Source of the DNA: Turnera subulata
Lineage: Eukaryota; Streptophyta; Magnoliopsida; Malpighiales; Passifloraceae
Reading direction: 5' to 3'
Length of the DNA: 64,000 nt
NCBI GenBank assembly: GCA_028386065.3
Contig: JAKUCV010005512.1
Span: 7,680-71,679, forward strand
The translations under genes were made by a program, and so were the position numbers. The notes beneath the pieces are model-generated. The model saw only the letters and a list, made by a program, of their open reading frames with translations, did not search any database and was not told the origin of the DNA. Shown here piece after piece: positions 46,470 to 57,519 of this stretch (position 1 is the stretch's first letter; every line of letters starts with the position of its first letter).

Positions 46470-49400
46470 TTACTGTTCCTCCCGGTATATAAGACGTATT
46501 CGGCAGTCTTTTACATCAATTGTTGATGGGAGGAGTGTAAGCTTCACCTGGTCACCTTCTCCCGAAGGGATGATGCGTCTAAGTTCTTCAAGCCTCCAGT
46601 AACTCAACCATAACATATCCTCGTCTATCCTTGGAATGCCACGAACTGATGGTTCATAGTTACGGCTTTTTCCGGTAGTTTCATTGCTGATAACTAAACA
46701 AAACTGGCGCACACGATCTGTTCTTTGGGAATCAAGGCAATATTTAAGGCATAAACTGAAACCAATGAGCTTATGACCAACCACCGGCAAAAGATTGAAA
46801 GATATGCAGTTTCCCTCTTCCCTCTGAATGCGATGATGAAACCAATGTGGATCCATGTCCCCCCCTGGTAAAAAAACACTATGCATTCCATATTCACGTG
46901 ATACCTACATATCAAATTAATAATGGCAAATGGAATCCATAAATCATAAGTACAATAATGGGTCATCATCATATATATATATATATATATATATAGAAAA
47001 AAGTAGGGGGCGAGCATGCACCTGAATACTAGTATGATGTGTCGAAACTGTGACTTGATTGTACAGTACTACTTGATCAGTGCTTGCTGTGGCGACCATA
47101 TCATTGTCCTCTAATCCCAAATGCTTCTTTACTTCACTATCGATGTTTCCAAGTGGTTCTAGTTTGAAATAACCTTTCACCTCAACAAGCTTCGGACAAT
47201 AGGTGCATATGGTATATGGAGTGCCCTCAAAAAAGCCTCCGTGACTTTCAATCCTTTCCAATGATTCACATTTCGCAGCAACCAAACATAGATTTACAAC
47301 CACAGAAACTGATAGCAGCTTGTTGCATCGATGTAGCACAAGGAAATCAAGTTGGAGTTGGTTGATGCTTTCTGGCAGGCATGTAATAGCATTTCCACTC
47401 AGATCCAGGTTCTTCAACAAGGGCATGCAGCTAAGATCAACATCAAAAAGGTTATCTGATAAACCACAGTCTTCAAGGTTTAGATCTATCAGTGTCCTAG
47501 GAAAAAAATTTAACTCAATGCAGGCTGATTGTGCATAGCGTCTTGGTAGTTGCCGAAACCACAAAAAAGATCGAGTCCAAGACAATTTGGCTTCCCCATA
47601 ATCATTAATCATGATTCCACCTGCATTTAGCACTCTCAAGGATTGGAACTCCATCAACACCTCAGGCAAGTTTCCGAGATTCGGACAACCAGATATATTA
47701 AAATCTTTCAGAGATTTCAACACTGGAAGCTTTAAACGAATATTTTTACAGTCTTTCAGGTTTAAAGATTCAAGTTTCACCAGGTCTTCAACAGATTCAT
47801 CAACCTCCTTCAAGTTTATACAGCCTTCCAGTACCAAGATCTCGAGACTGAGGAGTCCTTTGAAGTTTGGAGTTCTAGTAAGCTCCAGGGAATGCCTCAG
47901 GTCAAGCACTTTCAGAAGCTTGAGATGCTGCCCAGATAAAAAGAGATTAGTCCTCCTGCTGATAGAATCATAAACATATAAAACATGGTAGAGGAATATC
48001 CTTCTATCAACTGAGAAGATAGAATCATACTCTGATTCCATTCCAAACATCCGTTAATGTACTATATGGCATTTCAAGAACAACCAGTTTCTCCATGTAG
48101 AGATTGTTTGGTATACGTGTCAAAGAGAATCCATGCCAATGCAACCACACCAAAGTCCTCGGAATATACTTGTAGTCTCCTTCAAGCTCTACATTACTGA
48201 GATTCAAGAGCTGCAGATACTTCATCTTTGCAAATGCCTCCGTCGAAAAGAGAGTGCTAGGAGAATCATTCCTTGATGTCCAAAGAGGGAAGTTTAACCA
48301 ATGTCTTTTTGAACAATTTTCTTCAGGGAGTTGGGTGGAATGCGAATTGGGATCTGGAAGGCTCAGGCTAAGACCCCTAACTGATTCTGTGCCCTGTTTT
48401 GCAACATAGAAAGGAGAAAGAGTAGGTAGTTTAATTTAAAACTAGACATGAAATGGAAAGTTTGAACAAGAATTAATACATATAGGGACATAAATGTTGT
48501 TCTCCTAACACAGATCACATGAATATAAAGAATCCATGTACTCACAGTGTTTTCAGTCATTACAAAGATCGCATCTTCATTATCCCACACTCTTCTTCGT
48601 TCTCCTGGATTGTCTAATGATTCTTCACGAGCAAGATCCCTGCCCATGTCCCTGATCAATTGATGCATCGTCAGCTTACCTTCATGATTGATACTTATTA
48701 GACATCTATCAATGAGGTTCCTAATCCCAGCTGCTGACTTAAAGCCACAACCCTCCAATATTTTAACTGCATATTTTTTGTCAACTCCACTGTAGAAGCA
48801 AGCAACATCAAGGAATAGTTTCTTATCGTGACGGTCCGGGAGAGAATGATAACTTAATTCCAGAGCATCTTGAATTTTGTGGTTGGGGTTGGCTTCCAAC
48901 TTCTCCAGTTCACTCTCCCATACATCCGTAGTGGTGCCAGACAGAGAAGAGCCCAAAACTTGAAGAGCCAATGGAAGTCCATCGCAATAATGCACCAAAT
49001 CCCTGGAGCACTTATCATAGCCTTGCTTGGGGTGATCTTGCCCAAATGCATGCCAACTCAAGAGCTCAACTGATTCATGATATCCCAATGTCTCTATCTC
49101 GAAAATCTTGTCACGTTCATGTGCCCTTGGTATATTCTTTGATTTGGATGTAATGATAATCTTGCTTCCCGGACTAAACCAGTCTTTCTTTCCAATCAGT
49201 TTATCATATTGGTCCAAATCATCCACATCATCCAAAACGAGGAGCACCTTTTTGTAACTTACAACATGCTTGATCATAGCACTCCCTTCAGACACGCCAA
49301 ATACTGAATTCACATTAGTTTTCCTAAGGTCTTGAAGAAGTTTAGTTTGCAAGTAAACCAACCCCTGATGTTGTTTCGACATTTCTCTAACATCTTCAAC

Positions 49401-50268
49401 AAAGCAACTTGCTTCAAATCTGTCGAAGTTCATATTATAGATTTTTCTGGCAATAGTTGTCTTCCCAATTCCACCGGCTCCACAAATTGTTGCTATGCCG
49501 ACATCCGTTGACCCGTCTTGCACCCATGAGTTGATGAGACTTATGTCTGCTTCTCTGCCAACTAACTTGGGGGAGAAATTAAGAACTTTGAGCCGCACTT
49601 GGTTTCCAACCATTTTGATGATTTCTTTAATTATGTCGAGCTCATATCTACAATAAGAGCAAATATTACATAAAGTTGTTCTGTTTCTATCAGAAACTTT
49701 CAACCTAGCCTCCAACATAATTATCCCTATGCAGAAATTATTAGTACGTACCTATTATTCATAACATGTACTCCTTTGAGAGCTGCAACGTATGTTAATG
49801 CTTCTCTCCATCCTTGCACTCTGTCCATCTCTTCCTTGAAATCCTTATCATGTTGAAGAAAAGAATCAGCCAAGCTCCCCCTCTGATGCCTCACATCAGA
49901 TGGATCCACATGATAGAAAACAGGCAGAACACGGTGCCCATCTACTTGGTGACGTTTCGCGATCTTCACGACCTCGTCCAAGCACCATTTTGAGGAAGCA
50001 TAACCTTTGGAGAAATCACAGATATTCTTGACTCTTCAATCGCATTGTCCAGGTCTGTCTTTACATTCTGCCCTGGAGGGATCTCTTCATCATCCCTGAA
50101 CACATGATATCCTGCTCCAGTTAACTGTCTGTAAAGGTGATCAGTGAAGGTATATCGAGTATCTGGACCTCTGAAACTCAAGAACACATGATAATGAACG
50201 GACTCATCAGGCTCTGCAGAGGAGGGGGCTTGCTGTTCTTCTGCTTCTAAGGATTCTATAATAGCCAT
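46470..50268 (-). pseudogene. TNL-B: TIR-NBS-LRR gene broken by a 4-nt TIR deletion
   Basis: Same five-exon plan as TNL-A: 49752-50268, 48546-49647, 48031-48393, 47022-47927 and 46470-46904, with all splice sites at matching places. In exon 1, near 50015, 'ISVIVFSKDYAS' of the paralogues becomes 'ISVISPKVML' because four bases are missing, and the frame stops soon after. The rest of the TIR (from about 49981), NBS ('GAGGIGKTTIA', 'LLVLDDVDDLD', 'GLPLALQVLGSSL'), LRR and C-JID ('HSVFLPGGDMDPHWFHH') are open. The MHD motif reads 'TMHQLIRDMG', Asp to Gln. A start inside the gene could still yield an NBS-LRR product, but a full TNL cannot be made. An (AT)n run lies in intron 4 (46973-46996). Confidence 0.9.
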
Positions 50269-51081
50269 CTTCAACAAGGGTAGAGTTCAATTTCAAATAA
50301 TGTAGAAAATTAAGTGTAATAGGTAGCAAATATATAAAAGGTGGTTTCAATAGGGAAGGAGAAGACAACCAGTGAATTTGGGAACCATACAGATAGAATT
50401 TAAGGTATAAATTGAATATCCACACTGATAATGAATATGGCTTGAATTTAAGCAAGTTTTGATGTTATAATTTCAGTCGTTGGATGCTACAATTTGATGG
50501 AAATAGAGTCTTCGGGGAGAGGAGAGACTTCTATATACTATAAGTTCTATCACTGTTTAGATGACTCGGTAGGATGGGGATGTTTTTGTAGATATCTGCC
50601 AAATTCTTTCAATCGTTCATAAATTATACCTGTTTTCCCATGCAACTAACCACTCTATATTTTAAGTATTTTTTTGGTCGAAACTCATTTTAAGTCTTCA
50701 TCATGCTCACCTCACGCAATCATAAATTAAATGGATTTGGATTCTCTCCTGTATAGTATTCAACAGGAGAGATCCTGTTAAATAAATACCTTTGATTTGT
50801 TTAATCAATGGCCCTAAAATATATAAGGTAAGAAAAATTAAAAAAATTAAATAAGGTAAAAATAAATTCTCACCAATGATTTTGAAAATCATGGCCACGA
50901 TTCAATCAACAGGACATAACTTTACAGGAGAGGATCTCAATCCAAATTAAATTGGAACAACAATGTATGACTTCTTCATGGTACGAAACAATTGGCTGGC
51001 GATTCCCACAAAAATATTTTGTCATTTACATATACGCAGCTTCATTTAAATTAATTTAAACAACTTGGTTATAGAAAAATT
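50269..51081. other. Upstream region of TNL-B
   Basis: Promoter side of TNL-B, related to the TNL-A upstream region. GACTTCTTCATGGTACGAAA at about 50969 marks the module border seen also at 39509 and 59443. No gene is seen. Confidence 0.5.
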
Positions 51082-51125
51082 GATGGGCATGATTAATCAT
51101 CCACAGAACTATGGTAACCAAAATT
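51082..51125 (+). pseudogene. GDSL-lipase relic R3 (end of exon 2)
   Basis: GATGGGCATGATTAATCATC and CACAGAACTATGGTAA match 33528-33562 of the intact gene. It is cut off by the Copia element that begins at 51150. Confidence 0.85.
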
Positions 51126-51149
51126 GGCATCCGCATAGCATAGTGTGGG

Positions 51150-51693
51150 TGTTGAATAGTGTGGTCTTTTGTAATCCCACATGGGTTAAGAAGTGGGTTT
51201 GGGGAGTTTTGTTTTGTTATAAATAGAACTCCCCCTTCCCTTAGTTAAGCATCCCAAATATTAGAGTATAATTGTATCCTAACAATTGTACTTATTATTC
51301 TTCTCTTAGTAAAAAGAGCAGGCATTTTTTCTAGTGGTGCTCCGGTGACGTAGGCAAAATTGGCCGAACTTCGTTATTAATTTGTATTCAACATTGGCCG
51401 GCTAAGCCGCCTTATCTCTTTCTTGGCTGGCAAAGCTGCCTTGTTTAATTTGTTGGCCGGCTAAGCCGCCTTTGTCGGGTATAGGTTGTGAATTATAACA
51501 CTGTGCAAGTGAGTTTTGTCTAGGAGGCTGGGTTTTAAGTGAACCACTGTTCCTCCAGTCTTTCCTGGAGATTTATTTTGGAATGATAATTCTGTCTAAG
51601 GAGATAGGCTAGGCCATCTTTCCTGGGAATTATCGAATCAGTTCAATTCACTGGTTTATTGTAGTGGGGGAACTTCCCGAGTTTTCCCTAACA
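51150..51693 (+). repeat. 5' LTR of the Copia element
   Basis: TG...CA borders (TGTTGAATAGTG ... TTCCCTAACA). It has a TATAAATA at about 51219 and three copies of a phrase like GGCCGGCTAAGCCGCC between 51395 and 51475. Confidence 0.9.
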
Positions 51694-51764
51694 AGTGGTA
51701 GTGGAGCCGAAGGTTCGTGCTTTGGGCTATTTGAAATTGTTGAATACTTTTTTTTGATTTTGTA

Positions 51765-54700
51765 ATGGCGGAAGCAGGTTCAAAATAGGCTACATCAAGT
51801 ATACAATCAGGAGAGATGGCTTCCACATCCAGATGGTCGAGGATCCCAGTATCTAATTCGAAGCTTGCTGTGGAGATATTTGACGGTACTGGTCATTTTG
51901 GCATGTGGCAGTGTGAGCTTCTTGACTCGCTATTCCAGTAGGGACTTGATGTTGCTATTGAAGAAGAGAAACCTGACGATATCAGTAACAAGGAGTGGGC
52001 CGACGTAAACAAGTTGGCATGCGGAACAATTCGATCGTGTTTGTCAAGAGAGCAGAAATATGCATTCAAAAATGAAGTTTCTGCACACAAACTATGGAAG
52101 GCATTGGAAGACACTTTCTTGAAGAAGAGTGGTCAGAATAAGCTTCTAATAAAGAAGAGATTGTTCCGGTTCGAGTATCGACCAGGTTCAACAATGAATG
52201 AACAAATCACTCTGTTTAAAAAATTAGTAGCAGACCTGTTCAATTTAGACGTAGTATTTGAAGATGAAGACTTGGCTTTGATGCTGTTATCATCTCTTCC
52301 TGATGAATTAGAGCACCTGGAGACTACGCTACTTCATGGGAAGGAAAATGTATCATTGGAGGCTGTATGTTCTGCTTTGTATAGTCACGAGCTGAGACAA
52401 CAAGATAAAGTGAAGAACGAAACACCTGCAGCAGATGATGCCTTAGTGGCTAGAGTAAGACAACAAGGCCAGTCAAAGGGGAGAAGAGGAAGACCCAAGT
52501 CTAGAAGCATAGTTGCCAAAGATGAATGTGCCTTTTGTCATGAGAAAGGGCATTGGAAGAAAGACTGTCCGAAGTTGAAAAGGAAGGGAAAGACTCCACA
52601 AGATGCAAATGTTGCAGAATGCAAGAGTGATGCAGAGTCAGACACTTCTTTAGTTGCTTCACCTTCAACATCACACGTTGATGAGTGGATTTTGGATTCT
52701 GGTTGCACCTACCATATGTGCCCCATTCGGGAATGGTTCTTTGACATTGAGGAGCTCAATGGCGGGGTTGTTTTCATGGGCAATGACAACCCGTGTAAAA
52801 CAACCGGGATAGGTTCAATCAAGCTAAAAAATCATGATGGATCCACCAGAATTTTGAGAGATATTCGATATGTTCCAGAGTTAAAGAAGAATCTCATTTC
52901 TTTGGGGGCCTTAGAATCAAAAGGCCTAGTTGTCACTATCCAAGATGGAATTCTTAAAGCAACATCAGGAGCATTGGTGATGTTAAAAGGTGTGAGGAAG
53001 AATAATTTGTATTACTATCAAGGTAGTACAGTAATTGGGACAGTTGCAGCAGTAACTTCTGGAAGCAAGAAAGATGCAGAGGCAACGAAGCAGTGGCATA
53101 TGCGTTTGGGACATGCTGGTGAAAAATCCTTGCAGATTCTTGCCAAGCAGGGATTGTTGAAAGGTACGAAGACTTGCAAATTGGAAATTTGTGAGCATTG
53201 TGTTCTGGGAAAGCAACGAATAGTGAAGTTTGGCACTGCTATCTATGATACCAAGGGGATTTTGGACTATGTGCATTCAGATGTGTGGGGACCTAACAAG
53301 ACTCCATCCCTTGGAGATAGACAGTATTTTGTCACTTTTGTTGATGATTTTTCCAAAAGAGTGTGGGTGTTTACAGTGAAGAAGAAGGATGAGGTGCTTG
53401 GGATTTTCCTTAAATGGAAAACTCAGGTTGAGAACCAGACAAGAAGGAAGATTAAAGTTCTCCGAACAGACAATGGTGGAGAATATACGAATGATCCTTT
53501 CTTGAAGATATGCCAAGATTGTGGCATAGTTCAGCACTTCACAGTCAGAAAAACACCACAGCAGAACGGGGTGTCAGTGCCTATGAACAAGACATTGGTG
53601 GAGAAAGTTCGTTGTATACTGTCTATTGCTGGGCTAGGCAGAAATTTTTGGGCTGAGGCTGTGACATATGCTCAACATCTTGTAAATTGATTGCCACATT
53701 CTGCTTTAGGTGGCAAGACCCCTTTGGAGGTATGGTCTGGGAAACCTGCTATAGATTATGATTCTTTGCGTGTGTTTGGCTCCACTGCATACTATCATGT
53801 GAATGGATCAAAGTTAGATCCACGAGCAAAGAAGGCTCTATTTATGGGTCTTAATGCTGAAGTGAAGGGATACCGTCTTTGGTGTCTAGAGGCAAAGAAG
53901 ACTATTATCAGGAGGGATGTTACCTTTGATGAATCTGCCATGTTGACTAAGGTAAATCCAGAAGAAGCTGGTGGTACTTCACAGCAGGTGGAGTGTGTAT
54001 CAAAGCGGGTGGAGATTGAGCCTACTATGGTGATCCCAGCTAAGAGCACCAATAGTGACTCTCCATTGATAGAGGAAGAGTCAGATGAAGAAGAGGTTCC
54101 GACCCAATGACCTACGCAGCATTTCGAGCCAATTGCCACTAGTAGACCAAGACGAGAAAGGAGAAAACCAAAACGTCTTATTGAAACGGTGGCCTATGCA
54201 CTTCCAGTCGTTGATGATATTCCTTCCACTTTTTTAGAAGCCATTCAGAGTTCTGAAAGTAGTAGTTGGAAAGAGGCAATGGAGGAGGAGATGGAATCTC
54301 TTTAGAAGAACAAGACATGGAAGTTGATACAACTACCGAAGGAAAAGAAGGCAATTGGATGCAAACGGGTATTTTCTAAAAAAGAAGGATTTCCTGACAA
54401 GAATAATGTTCGCTACAAGGAAAGATTGGTGGCTAAAGGTTACGCTCAGAAGGAGGGAATTGATTATAATGAGGTATTTTCTCCAGTTGTTAAGCATTCC
54501 TCCATTAGAATTCTATTGGCCTTGGTAGCACAATTGAATTTGGAGCTAGCTCAACTTGATGTGAAGACCGCATTCTTACATGGTGACTTGAAGGAGGAAA
54601 TCTATATGACTCAACCAGATGGATACAAAGTTACTGGTAAAGAAAATTGGGTATGCAAACTAGACAAGTCGTTGTACGGTTTGAAGCAATCACCAAGACA

Positions 54701-55793
54701 GTGGTACAAACGATTTGACAAGTTTATCTTGGGTCAGAAGTACACAAGGAGCAAATATGACCATTCTGTGTATTTTAGAAGACTACAGGATGGGTCCTAC
54801 ATGTATCTACTCTTATACGTTGATGATATGCTGATAGCTGCAAAGAGCCAAGTTGAAATTGACAAGTTGAAGGCTCAATTGAGTAGAGAGTTCGAGACGA
54901 AGGATTTGGGAGAACCCAAGAAGATTTTCGGCATGGAGATAAGCAGGGACAGAGAGGGAGGCAAGCTTTGGCTTACCTAGAAAGAATATTTAAAGAAAGT
55001 ACTACAACGTTTTAGCATGACTGAAGGGTCAAAACCTGTAGGTACTCCGCTTGCTCCTCATTTGAAGCTTAGCAGTCAGTTATCACCGCAGACAGATGAA
55101 GAACGAGAGTACATGGAAAAAGTCCCTTATGCCAATGTAGTAGGAAGCTTGATGTATGCAATGGTGTGTACGAGACCAGATATTTCACAAGCTGTTAGTG
55201 TTGTGAGCAGATACATGCATGATCCTGGCAGAGGTCATTGGCAAGCTGTGAAATGGATTCTTCGGTATATCAAAGATACCGTAGACGTTGGCTTAATGTT
55301 TGAGCAGGATGAATCACTTGGTCAATGAGTGGTTGAATATTGTGATACTGACTATGCAGGAGATTTGGATAAGCTAAAATCGACGACGGGCTATTTGTTC
55401 ACTTTAGCAAAAGCCCCTGTTAGTTGGAAGTCTACTTTACAGTCAACGGTGGCTTTGTCTACAATGGAGGCAGAGTATATGGCTATTACAGAAGTAGTGA
55501 AGGAGGCAATTTGGCTTCATGGATTGCTAAAAGACTTGGGGGTTGGTCAGAAACAATTTGTGGTATATTCTGACAGTCAGAGTGCTATTCATTTAGCGAA
55601 GAATCAAGTCTTTCATGCACGGACGAAGCACATTGATGTTCGCTATCATTTTGTGCGGGAAATTCTTGAAGAAGAAGAGATACTTCTCCAGAAGATTTTG
55701 ACTATAGAGAATCCTGCAGAAATGATGACCAAGGTGGTGACAAGGGCCAAGTTTGAACATTGTTTAGACTTGGTCAATATCCTGCACATTTGA
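51765..55793 (+). pseudogene. Copia gag-pol polyprotein with in-frame stops only
   Basis: A single reading frame runs from ATG 51765 to 55793 without frameshift but with seven stops (about 51786, 51939, 53688, 54108, 54304, 54978 and 55326). Domains: gag, zinc knuckle 'CAFCHEKGHWKKDC' (52526-52568), protease 'WILDSGCTYHM', integrase HHCC and 'SDVWG'/'RTDNGGEYTN', RT 'LDVKTAFLHGDLKEEIYM' and 'YVDDMLIA', RNase H 'STMEAEYMA' and 'YSDSQSAIHLAKN'. The third integrase acid is missing: 'QNGVSVPMNKTL' stands where the family has Glu after 'QNGVA'. The protein is inactive. Confidence 0.93.
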
Positions 55794-55896
55794 GTTGGCG
55801 CCAGATGGCGCAAGTTGGAAGCACCACAAAGGTTGTTCTTTGTTTGATTGAGAAGATAGAGATTTGGTAGAACTACAAAAACGCTAAGGTGGAGAT

Positions 55897-56464
55897 TGTT
55901 GAATAGTGTGGTGTTTTGTAATCCCACATCGATTAAGAAGTGGGTTTGGGGAGTTTTGTTTTGTTGTAAATAGAACTCCCCCTTCCCTTAGTTAAGCATC
56001 CCAAACATTAGAGTATAACTGTATCCTAACAATTGTACTTAATATTCTTCTCTTAGTAAAAAGAGCAAGCCCTTTTCTACAGGTGCTCCGGAGACGTAGG
56101 CAAAATTGGTCGAACTCCGTTATCAATTTTTGAGTGTGTTCTTCTTTTATTATTCCGCCTTTTAATTTCCACATTTGTTTATTTTGCTCAGTATTCAACA
56201 TTGGCTGGCTAAGCCGCCTTATCTCTTTCTTGGCTGGAAAAGCTGCCTTGTTTAATTTGTTGGCCGGCTAAGCCGCCTTTGTTGGATATAGGTTGTGAAT
56301 TATAACAATGTGCAAGTGAGTTCTGTCTAGGAGGCTGGGTTATAAGTGAACTACTGTTCCTCCAGTCTTTCCTGGAGATTTATCTTGGAATGATAATTCT
56401 ATCTATGTAGATAGGCTAAGCCATCTTTCCTGGAAATTATCGAATCAGTTCAATTCACTGGTTT
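55897..56464 (+). repeat. 3' LTR of the Copia element, truncated at its 3' end
   Basis: Starts TGTTGAATAGTGTGGTG and matches the 5' LTR up to TTCACTGGTTT, then changes to TNL-D exon 2 sequence (GAGCCGCACTTGG). Confidence 0.9.
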
Positions 56465-57258
56465 GAGCCGCACTTGGTTTCCAACCTTTTTAACGATTTC
56501 TTGAATTACATCAAACTCATATCTACAAAGATTAAAAAGCAATTCAACGCACCAATAAATTAGCAAAGATTAATATTTAGCAAGTTAAATGATTAGGCAC
56601 TTCTCTAGAATCAGAAAGTCATGCTTGCCTTGGTGAAATTAAGGCCTGAAACTCAAAAGTTACAACCTAGCCTCCAACATAATTAATATCCATAATTCCC
56701 CCTAATTAGCCAAAAATTATTAATTAGTACGTACCTCTTTTTGTCAAAAGTTACTCCTTTGAGAGCACCAACTTCTCTTAGTGCTGCTCTCCATCCTTCC
56801 GCTCTGTCCATCTCATCCTTGAAATCCACCTTGTGTTTATCAAAAGATGTAGCAAAGCTCCCTCTCTGATGCCTCACATCAGATGGATCCACATGATAGA
56901 AAACCGACAGAACAGGATGCCCATCTTCCCTGTGATGTTTCATGATTTTAACAAGCTCGTCCAAGCACCATTTTGAGGAGGCATAATCTTTGGAGAAAAC
57001 AATCACTGATATTCTCGACTCTTGAATTGCCTTCTCTAGTTCTGACCTTATACTCTGCCCTGGTGGGATTTCATCATCGTCCCTGAACACATGATATCCT
57101 CCATCAGTTAACTGCCTGTAAAGGCTATCAGTGAAGGTATATCGAGTGTCCGGACCTCTGAAACTCAAGAACACATGGTAATGAACGGACTCATCAGGCT
57201 CTGCAGAGGGGGGGGCTTGCTGACGATCTTCTGCTTCTAAGGATTCTATAATAGCCAT
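56465..57258 (-). pseudogene. TNL-D: TIR exon intact, NBS cut off by Copia junction
   Basis: Exon 1 (56735-57258) encodes a complete TIR: 'HYHVFLSFRGPDTRYTFTDSLY' and 'SSKWCLDELVKI' with the catalytic Glu. The first 58 bases of the NBS exon (56465-56522, 'YEFDVIQEIVKKVGNQVRL') follow a normal intron and then stop at the Copia LTR. Without splicing, exon 1 reads on to a 191-residue TIR-only protein (stop at 56683). TIR-only proteins are known to be active NADases in plants, so this remnant could still function; that is inference. I class it as a pseudogene because the TNL is truncated. Confidence 0.85.
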
Positions 57259-57519
57259 TCAAGAAGACTAGTAGAATTCAGGTGATGTATAACTGCAAGA
57301 AGAGATTACTAGCAAATATATAGAATGACGGAATATGCGGGAACCATGCAAATAGAATTAATTAAGGTATAACATGGAATGCACTAACAGAGGCGTGTAA
57401 ATAAGGCAACTTTTTACTGAACTTAAGATGACGTGGAGGGATCTACATGGTCCACAGTATGAACGGCTTGGATGATATGAAAGAAGGACATATATCACAC
57501 TAGAGTATTGCGAAAGGGC
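57259..57519. other. Upstream region of TNL-D
   Basis: Promoter side of the TIR exon, partly similar to the TNL-A upstream region. Nothing else is seen. Confidence 0.45.

Larger units (their letters stand above)
51150..56464 (+). mobile_element. Ty1/Copia LTR retrotransposon (Tork/Tnt1-like), degenerate
   Basis: The 5' LTR is 51150-51693; a PBS-like GTGGTAGTGGAGCC at about 51696 resembles the initiator-Met tRNA site. The polyprotein spans 51765-55793, a PPT (AAGGTGGAGAT) ends at 55896, and the 3' LTR starts at 55897. Domain order gag-protease-integrase-RT-RNase H is that of Copia. The 3' LTR stops about 36 bp short of the 5' LTR end, at the junction with TNL-D. The 5' LTR lacks about 62 bp present in the 3' LTR. 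No target-site duplication is found: the left flank is GDSL relic, the right flank TNL-D exon. Confidence 0.95.
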
